NCBI GenBank assembly: GCA_003996215.1
Contig: QJPP01007518.1
Location: 858,926 to 922,925, forward strand
Length of the DNA stretch: 64,000 nt
Source of the DNA: Jaltomata sinuosa
Lineage: Eukaryota; Streptophyta; Magnoliopsida; Solanales; Solanaceae
Direction of reading: 5' to 3'
The translations under genes were made by a program, and so were the position numbers. This document shows positions 47,640-58,300 of the stretch, one piece after another. The number at the start of each line of letters is the position of its first letter. Position 1 is the stretch's first letter. The notes under the pieces were generated by a model that was not told where the DNA came from, ran no database searches, and saw nothing but the letters and a program-made list of their open reading frames with translations.

Positions 47640-48085
47640 CGCAAATAATCTCAAATGCACTGCACAAATGCTTTCCAACGCTTTAAAATGCATTTCGCAT
47701 GGCTTTAATTGTCTTTCAAATGCGCTGCACATGCACTGCACAAAATGCTTTCAAACGCTTTAAAATGCATTACGCATGGCTTTAATTGTCTTTCAAATGC
47801 GCCGCACACGCACTGCACACATAGGCTTTAATTACTTCGCATAAATGCTTTCAGAATTATTAAATACATACTGCACAAATGCTTCGCATAAATGCTTTAA
47901 ATACACCGCACATGGCTTTCAATTATTGTCTAACGCATTGCACAAATGCTTTAAAATGCATCGCACAATCGCTTTAAATACGCCGCACAATTGCTTTGAA
48001 TACGCCGCACAATTGCTTTAAATATGCCGCCCAGTCGCTTTAAATATATTGCACAACTATTTTAATATATCGCACAAATGCTTTT
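47640..48085. repeat. Minisatellite of about 20-22 bp units (GCTTTAAATRCRCCGCACAA)
   Basis: Repeats of AATGCTTTAAAATGCATCGCACA and AATACGCCGCACAATTGCTTT run with variation. A longer 85-base pair of copies occurs near 47650-47800. Confidence 0.9.
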
Positions 48086-48837
48086 CATAATGTATTGCTT
48101 TCATACACATCATTGGCTTGAAAAGCCTCATCTTCATAAAATACTTGGGTTAAGGCCTCATTAATCATCGCCGAAAGGCATCATTCTCATGAATCATTGG
48201 CCTAAAACCCCATTTTCATAAGCTTTGTTAAAATTTTTTATTTTTCATTCCAGTCTGCAATGCCGCATTTTCACAAATTGACGCCCAAAAGGCGTTATTT
48301 GTTCATGAATTCATTATACATCGCTTTACATTTAACATTTACTTCCTAATTGTTTTGTCTAGTTCAAGTTTCGCAGGAGCATTAGCACAACGTGGAACTA
48401 TTTCTAAGCAGCGAACTGGGGCAATTTGTGGGGAATGACGCTCAGACTCCCAACAAAGATCAAGGATCCACCTCGAACTTCGCTCGACTCTATTCTACTT
48501 ACATCGACAGCTCGATGATTAAGTTCGCTCGTTTCACTTTCTAAAATTCTGAGGTCTAGGATATGCTTCCTAAAATCATAATACCCAGTTGCCATCATAA
48601 TTCGACACTGGAACAACGTTTTACATTCGTTGTGATTCCTTGTCCGTAGGGTATCATAATCCTTCAGAACTACAGACGGCCTGATTCTCATGCATCCCGA
48701 GATATGTAGGCCACTCGGAGACCAGAGTTCGGCCACAACTCTCCCAAATTTCCTTCACACTTAATTCTATCCATTGAGACAAAATTAGGTTACTAAGTCA
48801 ACTTCTTTGCCCGAAAACTCTTACATCATCCTCGGTC

Positions 48838-48851
48838 AAAGAGGGACAAGC
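48838..48851 (+). other. Polypurine tract of the Ogre element
   Basis: AAAGAGGGACAAGC directly precedes the TG of the 3' LTR, in the position of plus-strand priming. Confidence 0.65.
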
Positions 48852-51800
48852 TGTTGACACCTAATTTTGTCCCATCTTTCTTCCCGATTAATTCTTTATG
48901 CTTCAAATAATGCATACAAGTTATTTTATTTTTATTTTAATTAGAAATCTATGTAATGCTATCGTCCTTATTTTTGTGAAGATATCACTATAGTTCTACT
49001 ACTATTACTATTATTACTTTATTATTGTTATTTAGCAAAGGACAGAGACCGTCACCATCTTGACGGTCGATGCGACGGACCGTCACACATGTGACGGACC
49101 GTCGCTCAGACCGTCACGTTGAGACAGTGGCGTTACCTTCTTTGCTGCCATGGTGCGACGGTGGGGGTGACGGGCCGTCACACGTGTGACGGTCCGTCAC
49201 TCAAACCGTCACTTTTAGGCAGAATCTTTTTTGTTCGTGTTTTCTTCCGTTTTTGTATTCGCTTGCACTTCCTACAAATACTTCCTTTGATTTTCTAACT
49301 TTTATAAGTGTTATCGTAATTCCTACGATATTGACTTTCGCCTAATATTTTTATAATTATCGTTTAATCATAATTAAGTTATTTATTGGAATACGTTTTA
49401 ATCCACGTGGATGCCACGTAAGCGCCACGTAAGCGCCCAACGGTCATAAACACACTTTTCCCACACTTTCCACACACCTAGCCTCTTCTCCGCCACGTGT
49501 CGCTCTTTTATTGGTTGGTCAAACTCATCCCAAAATCCAACTCACCCCATTTTGCTTGAACTACCTGAAATACCCTCACTTAAGCTACCTAAAATACCTA
49601 ACATACCCTTTGAAACCCTAAAGCATGCTTGGTTTGCACCAGCCGCTCCTCACTCTCTCCTTTCCCTTTCCATCGTTTCTCTTCCTCTGCACCATGGCAG
49701 AGGAGTCTTTTGGCTTTTTCCTCCATTTGTGACAAAGTTCATCCAGCCAAGCTAATCTCAAAAAGCTTGCATGCTCCATTCCGAGCAAAGCAATCCCTCT
49801 CTCCGTCCTTTCTTGGCATGGACATAAAGAGACTTCCCATTTTTATACCAAAATCTTTGAGAATCCTCTGGTACCAAGAGGAGTTGCACCATTTTGAGGA
49901 GAACTTTAATTCACCTTGGCAAAAATGTGGCCATGGCAGAGAAAATCAGAGGCCAAAAACGTGTAAGTTTGTCACAACTCTCTAAAAGTTTCAAACTCAA
50001 AATCTCACCCAAGTTCCCGCCCAAAAATCTCCCCATGAACCCTAGCTTAGCCCCTATAAATACCAAGGGTTGGAGAGCATTTTGCCATGAGTTTTTCAGC
50101 TATCAAAAGCAACCATAAAGTTTTTCTTTTTTTGAACTACTCCTTGGATTTTGTATCTTGTGCTAGAATTCTCGTAGCATCTGTTGGTTTTAGTCGAGTT
50201 TCGAGTGTGGATTCGTGGTCAAGAACGCCTTAGTTCGCTGCTCCACACAAGGTCAGCATCCGTCCCCTCCTACCCTTTTATTTTTATTCCAAGAAATATA
50301 TGTATAAGTGTTCTTGCATAATTTATGTGTAATGTTTCGTGTTGGTCCGTTTTTTTTTATCTTCAGCTTTTTCACAAGAAAATAAGCATGTAAATGGATT
50401 AGTTAGGACCATAAAAGATTGGCTATAGTCTGTTAAGAATGAAGTTTGTCGAATCTGCGATTTAACTATGTTGTTCACTCTTTTGTTTGTCTCTTTTTTT
50501 GGTAAGAATTTGCTTGCTTAAGAAGATTATTTGCCATGATTAGTTTTTTTTTACTTAGTTTAGCTATAAAGATATAATAAAAGTGATGTTAAAAAGACGT
50601 ATTATGTTTAGCTCCGAATCATGTTTCATCGAGGTGATTATGGTGTTGAAGTCCTTTTAATGTAAAAAGAATGCATGGGCACACAGACCATCTTGACGGT
50701 CGATGTGACGGACCGTCGCACATGTGACGGACCGTCACTCAGACCGTCACGTTGAGACAGTGGCATTACCTTCTTGACTGCCATGTTGCGACGGTGGGGG
50801 TGACGGGTCGTCACACATGTGACGGACCGTCACTCAAACCGTCACGTTGAGGCAGTGGCGTTGCCTTCCTTGGCTGCCATGGTGCGACGGTGGGGGTGAC
50901 GGGCCATCACACATGTGACGGACCGTCACTCAAACCGTCATTCTTAGGCAGATTTGGTTTAATTGACGAACGACTATAAGAAAGTATTCGCTATTCTATT
51001 CGAGTGTTTGTTATGAGTTTTAGGTCGAAACGATGCCTTAGAAATCATGCTTATAAGGTGTTTAAGTTTGTCCCGTTATATAAATGTTTTGGTTATAACT
51101 CATGCTTATTTGTTTAGGCGTGAATGCAATTCATAAATTTAGAGTGCGGTTAGCTTATTTGAGTTACCTAAAAACGTTTGAATTATGTGATGGTTATTTG
51201 CTTATTTTTCTTTTGCTTTTGCCTTTGCTTAAGTTTTGAGAGTTGATTAAAGGATATTGGATTATATGCTGTTTCCTTTTTCTATTTTTGTTATTTCTTA
51301 ATAAGATCGAAGTCTATTCTAATCCTTTTCCTTTCTTTATTCTTGCACATGTACACTCGGGAGCGCATTTGGAGTTGAAATACCACTCCATCTCTGTCCA
51401 AATCAGAGCCGCGCTTGTCGCTACATCATACATTCATCTCTAGTGGGCTACCCATTCCGGAAAAAGAATCCATTTGCTCTCTCTCTTGCACTTTTAGAGC
51501 TTTTTTTTTTATTTCTTGCATAGACCTATATATGTTGTTACCTTTTCGGCTAACGTTTTGGCACATTGTTATTTTTATGTTTTGTATTAATACTTGTCTT
51601 GTTTATGTTTGGATTCATGTAAATCATTTAGGATAGTATTGAGATATATTCGTTCGCACCTCGTCCTTTTAAGGGGGTAGACCGAGCATAGTTACTTGAC
51701 TTGGAAATGCCTAGAATAACATCTTATGTTTAGGCTTGTTACATTTCTTAGGTTGCAAAAAAATTAATTTACTATTAAGGATTAAGTATTAAAAAGATCT

Positions 51801-52057
51801 TTTCATCAAAGTTAGGTGCTTTCTTAATAGCCTCATTTCAGATTTTTTAGGGTTTAAAACGGCTCTTTTGGTGTTTTAAAAATGCAGTTTGTTGAGCATA
51901 AATTATAGTTGCTTTAAAGGAGGCTTAAGACGAAGTTTTCTTTGAGTTTAAAATTGGTTTATTTTATTTTGTTGATTTTAATTAGATTAACCTAAGTTTA
52001 GCCGGTTAACCGTAATTTGGCGGATCTTAAAGGATGCTTAACCCCTTCCCTTTAGGA
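48852..52057 (+). repeat. Ogre 3' LTR, truncated
   Basis: Matches 33791-36996 at a constant offset of 15,061. Mismatches that I saw correspond to 5' LTR positions near 34034, 34193, 34865, 34881, 35048, 35848 and 36148. The last 198 bases of the LTR are missing and replaced by the GGA tract after CCCTTTAGGA. Confidence 0.93.
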
Positions 52058-53451
52058 GTAGGAGGAGTAGGAGGAGTAGGAGGAGTAGGAGGAGTAGGAG
52101 GAGTAGGAGGAGTAGGAGGAGTAGGAGGAGTAGGAGGAGGAGGAGGAGTAGGAGGAGGAGGAGGAGGAGGAGGAGGAGGAGGAGGAGGAGGAGGAGGAGG
52201 AGGAGGAGGAGGAGGAGGAGGAGGAGGAGGAGGAGGAGAGGAGAGAGAGGAGAGGAGGAGAGGAGGAGGAGGAGTGAGGAGGAGGAGGAGGGGAGTAGGG
52301 AGGAGGAGGAGGAGAGTAGAGTAGGAGGAGGAGGAGGGGGTGGAGTGAAGGAGGAGGGTAGGATAGGAGGGGAGTAGGAGGGGGAGGAGGGTAGGAGGAG
52401 GAGGAGGTAGGAGTAGGAGGAGAGGAGGAGGAGGGTGGATAGGGTAGGGGTAGGAGGAGGCCAGGGAGGAGGAGTGAGGAGGAGGAGGAGGAGAGAGCGA
52501 GGAGGAGGAGATGAGGAGGAGGAGGAAAAAGTAGGAGGAGGTGAGGAGGAGGGAGGAGGAGGAGTAGGAGGAGGAGGAGGAGGAGGAGAGGGTAGGAGGG
52601 AGTAGGGAGAGGGAGGGAGGCGGAGAGGAGGAGGAGGAGGAGGAGGGGGAGGAGGAGGAGGAGTGAGGAGGAGCGAGGAGGAGGAGGAGGGGGAGGAGGA
52701 GGAGGAGGAGAGGAGGGGAGAGGAGTAGGGTAAGGAGTGAGTTAGGAGGAGAGAGAGGAGTAGAGTAGGAGGATGAGGGAGTAGGAGTAGGAGGGGGGAG
52801 ATAGGAGGGAGGGGAGCGAGTAGCGGAGGAGTAGGAAGAGAGAGGAGGAGAGGGGGGAGAGAGGAGGAGGCAGGAGTAGAGTAGGAGGAGGGGAGGATTA
52901 GGTTAGGAGGAGGAGGAGTAGGTAGGAGGGGAGGAGGAGTAGGAGTGAGGAGGAGGAGTAGGAGAGGAGGAGGAGTAGGAGGGAGTAGGAGGTAGAAGGG
53001 AGGAGGAGGAGGAGGAGGAGGAGGAGGAGGAGAAGAAGAAGGAGGAGGAGGAGAAGAAGAAGAAGAGGAGGAGGAGGAGGATAAGAAGAAGAAGAGGAGG
53101 AGGAGGAGGAGGATGAGGATACGGATGATAAGGAGGAGAATGGGGAGGAAGAGGAGAGAAGAAGGAGGAGGAGGAGAGAAGAAGAAGAAGAAGAAGAAGA
53201 AGAAGAAGGAGGAGAAGGAGGAGGAGGAGGAGGAGGGGAGGGTGAGGCAGGAGAGGGGAGGAGGAGGAGGGGTAGGAGGCATGAGGTAGGAGTAAGGAGG
53301 AGGGGGGGAAAGTGAGGAGGAGGAGGAGTGAGGCGGAGTAGAGGAGTAGGGAGGAGAGAGGAGAGGAGTAGGAGGAGGAGAGGAGTAGGAGGGTAGTAGG
53401 GGGTGGAGAGGAGGAGGAGGAGGAGGAGGAGGAGGAGGAGGAGGAGGGGGT
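52058..53451. repeat. Irregular (GGA/GGAGTA)n microsatellite
   Basis: Begins as a regular GGAGTA hexamer array grown from the LTR word TTTAGGAGTAGG. It then becomes GGA-only, then irregular with many one- and two-base slips, and ends with a regular GGA run. The slips resemble long-read error. The 492-codon Pro/Ser/Leu frame on the minus strand is an artefact. Confidence 0.95.
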
Positions 53452-53677
53452 ATCTTAAAAGAATTAGTGTTTTGTAAGAAAAGAAGGGAAAAAGAAAAAA
53501 TGACAGAAAAACGCATTTATTTTTTATTTATTTTTATATTTTGTGCCATATCAGCACGTATGGTGATATTAAATTCACTTTTAATATGTATAGGTGTGTA
53601 ATAGGTTGTCAAATTAGTTTGAGTGTAAAAATAACTTTTCAAAACAAGTTCAGAATGTATTTGATATCTTTTCTCTA

Positions 53678-53885
53678 TTTTTTTTGATGATTGGGGACAA
53701 AAATAGCCTAATACAATACAATGCACTTTATCATGCTCATTTAATGATCGAAATTGTTTTTGTTAATTTTATTATCGTAGTAGAAACTCAGTGTACCCCT
53801 TTTTTTTTTTTTTTTTTTTTTTAAGAATTGTATTATAATTTCTACGTGATGCAATATAACTTGGTTCACAAATCAACGACACCTA
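53678..53885. other. Spacer with a T homopolymer
   Basis: Holds an uninterrupted T run at about 53800-53821. Nothing else is seen. Confidence 0.5.
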
Positions 53886-54203
53886 AGGGATCGTTTGGTA
53901 GCTGGTTTTGAAATGAGTTATGTAGATATTAAATTTTGTATAAATAATATATATTTGATAGTTAGTTAAAAAGTAAATTATTCATGTATAAGATCAATAC
54001 AGTGTTTGATTTGCAATTTAGAAATCCGCATAACTAATACATGTATAAGTTACAAGAAAATCTATGTATTATGTTATGCGACAGAAGGTGGAATAAGTAA
54101 TACTCCATATGAATAAGTAAATCTTGCATAACCAATTCATGCATAAAATGATACTTATATTATTAATACACGTATAACTCTAACCAATTATCAAACGATC
54201 CTG
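53886..54203. mobile_element. MITE, GGATCGTTTGGTA termini
   Basis: Left edge GGGATCGTTTGGTAGCTGG and right edge CCAATTATCAAACGATCCTG are imperfect inverted repeats. The core has ATACATGTATAAG-type palindromes. No ORF is present. Confidence 0.82.
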
Positions 54204-54689
54204 ATTGGTCCCCCTTTCTTTATTTTTCGTCCTTAAAAAGGGACCCGATGCTTTTCAGTGTGACAATTTTTTCTGTCACGTTTTATTTTATTTTATATAA
54301 TTATAAAAAAATAAATCAAAATAGGGTACGTTAGGTAGGAAAAAGAAACAGGGTATGTTAGGTAGGAAGGATTTTCCTTAAAAAATAGTAGATTTTCTCT
54401 TTAGAAAAATAGGTAATTTCTTATTTATTTTCTTAATGTTTGATAGATAAATAAAAATATTATTTTAAAAATATTTATATATAAAATTAAAATTTTATTT
54501 GAGCATATAATTTGATTATTTAAAATTATATATATTTTTTTCATAAACATGAAAAATTATAATTTATTATTTTATTTTTTTAAAGAATTTTTGAAAAAAA
54601 TAAAAATAAAATTTTTCAAACTATCACGGTCAAATATGTTTTTCAAAGTTACAGTTTACTGAGCACATGACCCTAGATAGGAAGGTGTG
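54204..54689. other. AT-rich intergenic, nothing recognised
   Basis: A 23-base duplication of GGGTA(C/T)GTTAGGTAGGAA occurs near 54324-54370. No gene is seen. Confidence 0.4.
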
Positions 54690-55078
54690 AAGAACGCAGA
54701 TTGGGGTAGAAGGTTAGTAGGTAGGGATGCGTTCTTGCTAGTAGGTAGCAGTGTTGTGTGTTGGGGTCAGTGCTAGTAGTCATAGTGCTATGTGTGTAGT
54801 ATCTGGTTCTTGGAGTTTTGGTAAGGTTTGGTGTTCCGGGTAGATGAATTATAGTATTATTTTGTGGTAGTCTTGTTTTTGTTACGTATCTATTGTTTTT
54901 ACTACCTATTGTTCATGTTCTTATATTATAGTCCTTTTCTAGACTGTTTTTTTTTAGCGAGGGTCTATCGAAAACAACCTCTCTACCTCATTTCTGAGAT
55001 AGTGGTACGAACCACATATACTCTACTCTTCCTAAACCTCACTTTGTGAAAATATATTAAATATGTTGTTGTTGTTTT
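54690..55078 (+). mobile_element. TS-type SINE, near complete
   Basis: The 3' half has TTAGCGAGGGTCTATCGAAA, CAACCTCTCTACC and CCTCACTTTGTG, then ATGTTGTTGTTG. The upstream T-rich part and a GTAGT-rich leader from about 54690 may be its 5' half. It lies about 300 bases upstream of the argininosuccinate synthase ATG. Confidence 0.7.
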
Positions 55079-55379
55079 AACTCCGAAAAAAGGTAAAAAA
55101 ATTTCCTGATCAAACAAACTCTTAAAAATATTTTTAAAGAGGATAAGGAAGAAACATCGCTTTATGCATATTCTTTTTTTGTTTTTATTCTTTACTTTTT
55201 TTAAAAAAAAACAAAATTTAATTAATTATTTTTGAGGGGTATTTTCCAAGTGTAACCTACTCTTTGCTTATTCGCTGTTTTTCTCCCATTACACTTTCTT
55301 CACTTTCTTGCTCTGCCTACCCATTTGCTGACTCAACTTTTCTTGAAGCTTATCAATTTTGTAAACTTAATCCTATTAG

Positions 55380-58300
55380 ATGGCTCAAGTTCAAGCAATT
55401 TCTTCATGTTCTTCTGTGAATCTTCAATGGGGTTCTATAAAAAGTATATATTTTTCACTTTTTTTTTTTTGGGTGTTTGTGTTATCAAGAATGGTATTAA
55501 TGTTGTAAAGATTGGTTTTTGGAGCTATTTTTGATGACCCATTTGCAAATGCAGGTTGTTCACCTAGGATTCAGGATAAGTTTTGGTGTTCTAAAAAGTT
55601 GGATTCTTTGCAAGAGGTTCTTGATAATACCCTTTTAATTTATTTGATCTGTTTCTATGTTTTTTAGCTGAAATTTATGCTGATGGGTTTTTTTTCTTTT
55701 TTTTTGGGTTCTATTTGTGTTATTGCAGCTTGGTGTAAAAGCTAGTGAATTTAATGGTCTTGCTATTGCTCATAGCCGTTCTAACTTTGCTTCTCCTTGT
55801 GCCACTCATGGTAGGTTTTGCTAGTTTCTTATTTGTTTTTTTGTCAAATTTGTGTTGATTTTTTTTTTTTTGAGCTGAGGGTTTATCGGAGACGACCTCT
55901 CTACCCAACAGAGGTTGTGATAAGGTCTCCGTACACCCCACCCTCCCTAGACCCCACTTGCGGGATCACACTAGGTTCGTTGGTGTTGTTGTCAGTGGCG
56001 GAGCCAGGATTTTCACTAAGGGGTTCAAAGTCGAAAGAAGTAAACACACAAACTAGCCGAAGGGGGTTCAACATTTACTATATATACATAAAAAAATAAT
56101 TTTAACCATGTAAAAATAGTATAGTTTTCCACCGAAGGGGGTTCATCACATAAGCTAGCTCCGCCCCTGACTTGTTGTTATTTGGTTTTTTGTCAAACCT
56201 GTTTTGGAAAAATCTTTTCTTGAGCTGAGGGTCTATTGAAAACATCTCTCTACCCCACAAAGGTAGTGATAAGGTTTGCGTACACCGCACCCTTCCCCGA
56301 CTCCACTTGTGGGATCACTCTAGGTTTGTTGTTGCTGTTGTTGTTATTTAGTTTTTTTTTGTCAAGCCTGTTTTGAAAAAATCTTTTCTTGAGCTGAGGG
56401 TCTATTGAAAACATCCTCTCTACCCCACAAAGGTAGTGATAAGGTTTGCGTACACCGCACCCTTCCCAGACTCCACTTGTGGGATCACTCTAGGTTTGTT
56501 GTTGTTGTTATTTGTTTTTTTTTTGTCAAGCCTGTTTTGGAAAAATCTTTTCTTGAGCCGAGGGTCTATAGGAAATAACCTCTCTATCCTACAAAGGTAG
56601 TGATAAGGTCAGCGTATACCCCACCCTCCCCAGACTCCACTTGTGGGATCACTCTAGGTTTGTTGTTGGTGTTGTTACTTGTTTTTTTTGTCAAACCTGT
56701 TTTGAAAAAATCTTTTCTTGAGCCGAGGGTTTATAGGAAATAACCTCTTTGTTGGTGTTGTTATTTGTTTCTTTTTGTCAAACCTGTTTTGAAAAAATCT
56801 TTTCTTGAGCCGAGGGTCTATAGGAAATAACCTCTCTAGCCCACAAAGTTAATGATAAGGTCTGCGTACACCTCACCCTCCCCAGACCCCACTTGTAGTG
56901 TTTGTTGGTGTTGTTGTTGTTATTTGTTTTTTTGGTAGATTATATAGGTGTGAAACACGTCCGTTCGCGTGTGAGCTTGATTCTTTTTCTTGTCTTGGTT
57001 CAAGCTTGTGGAAATATAATTTGTTAAATGGTTGGTGGTGAGTCAAGGTGTTAGGTTAAATGCTCATATTATTTCACAGTTTTTAATGCTTTGTGCGTTT
57101 CTGGAGAGGCTCAATAATATGTGATAGTGGGTCTGATTTGGTACTAAGAGGACCTTAAATTCCTGCTATTCCGAAGCATTATTCTTTCAGAAGAAAAATC
57201 TAATCTTTATTGGGAAATACGTTTTGATTTTATCCATGTTCTTGTGAAGTTGGAAAGAGTTTATTTCTATACTAAATATCATATAGTCTTCCAACCACAC
57301 ATCTTTTCCTAGTCAAGAATCATGATTCAGTCAAGCTAACGTAGGTGCTCATGCATGTAATTTTAGTGATTCTTGTTTAGCATTTAAATGTTTCTGCATA
57401 CACCTATATTAGTATTTGAATGTATCTGCATTTAAATGTCTCTGTATACATCTATATTAGCATTTGAATGTCTCTGTATAGTAGAATATAAGGAGCCCAT
57501 ATAAAGGTCATATTTAGCATGGCAGAAAATGTTTTCTATGAGAAGTATTTCTTCTCATTTTGCAATGTTTGGTTGGATATAAAGTTGGTGGAATGTGATT
57601 GTGGTGGACGCTGGGGGTAGGGTTGGGACGTGGGAACATTGTTCGTTGATAACAAGTAAAGTAGAGAAATGTAGACATGTTAGTAGGAGTAGGATTTGAG
57701 TGGAAAATGACTTTCCTTAGTGGACTTACGCTATTTTTTCCTCTTAAAGAAAATATTTTCAACAGGTTCAGCAACCAAATATTGGAAAAAAAAGGAAAAT
57801 GGTTTTATAGGAAAACATATTGCGTAATGTAAAAATTGAGGCCATTATGCCGATACACCTTTTTCATTTTAAAAATCCTTAAGGCATGTCCAGTTACCTG
57901 TTTTCAGTTTTTAATATTGCTAGACAGCTTTGAATGGTATAGAAAGTTGAACTTTTTCTGTAGATACTGCAGAGAATGACTGTTGAACTCACCGATGAGA
58001 TTTTATATGTTCGTCCATAGAAACTTCGTTGTGCAACCCATTAGGGGTGCCATCAAAGTGCCTGCCTGGTTGGCTTGGGCAATTTTATTACTGATTTTCA
58101 GTGTATAGGGAAATAATGAGAAAATATTTGAATATTGCAGCTATCCAGGCAGTCTTGACCAATGACAAGGAGATAACAAACTCCACTGTTGTTGGGGAAA
58201 AACCTCTTCGCAAAAAATTGAACAAAGTGGTTCTTGCTTATAGTGGTGGCTTGGACACTTCAGTTATTGTACCTTGGCTAAGGTAGCTCCTTTCTGTTTT

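Larger units (their letters stand above)
46645..48837 (+). other. Ogre 3' untranslated region
   Basis: About 2.2 kb between pol and the 3' LTR. It holds five spaced copies of an AACTACG/GATACGTAGGCA module (46694-47043 and 48667-48734) and a minisatellite (47640-48085). The frames at 47049-47481 and 48404-48736 match nothing and look incidental. Confidence 0.7.
33791..52057 (+). mobile_element. Ty3/gypsy Tat/Ogre-lineage LTR retrotransposon
   Basis: Lineage signs seen directly: 3.4-kb LTRs, an ORF1 upstream of gag, protease followed by a G-patch, an intron between protease and RT, two RNase H domains, an integrase without chromodomain, and a long repeat-rich 3' untranslated region. The LTRs keep an exact 15,061-base offset over 3.2 kb with about seven mismatches, so it inserted recently, while coding damage makes it non-autonomous. 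The 3' LTR is cut at 52057, so the right target duplication cannot be read. Confidence 0.95.
33386..53677. mobile_element. MITE split by the Ogre insertion
   Basis: The left arm, 33386-33500, reads GAGAGAAAAGACATAAAATA and on to TACACACCTATACATATTAA. Its inverted counterpart is at about 53560-53677. The shared stretch includes a near-exact block around CACACCTATACATATTAAAA. Between them sit the rest of the MITE (to 33790 and from 53452), the Ogre element and the GGA tract. Without the insertion the MITE would be about 630 bp. Confidence 0.85.

Noticed and set aside
46694..48085. Spaced repeats that could suggest a CRISPR-like array
   Set aside because: Plant nuclear retroelement context, diverged units of uneven spacing and no cas genes; these are 3' untranslated repeats of the Ogre element.
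52038..53516. 492-codon Pro/Ser/Leu-rich frame on the minus strand (extensin-like look)
   Set aside because: It is the complement of the GGA microsatellite and ends in a long Leu run; the repeat is irregular and lies inside a broken LTR.
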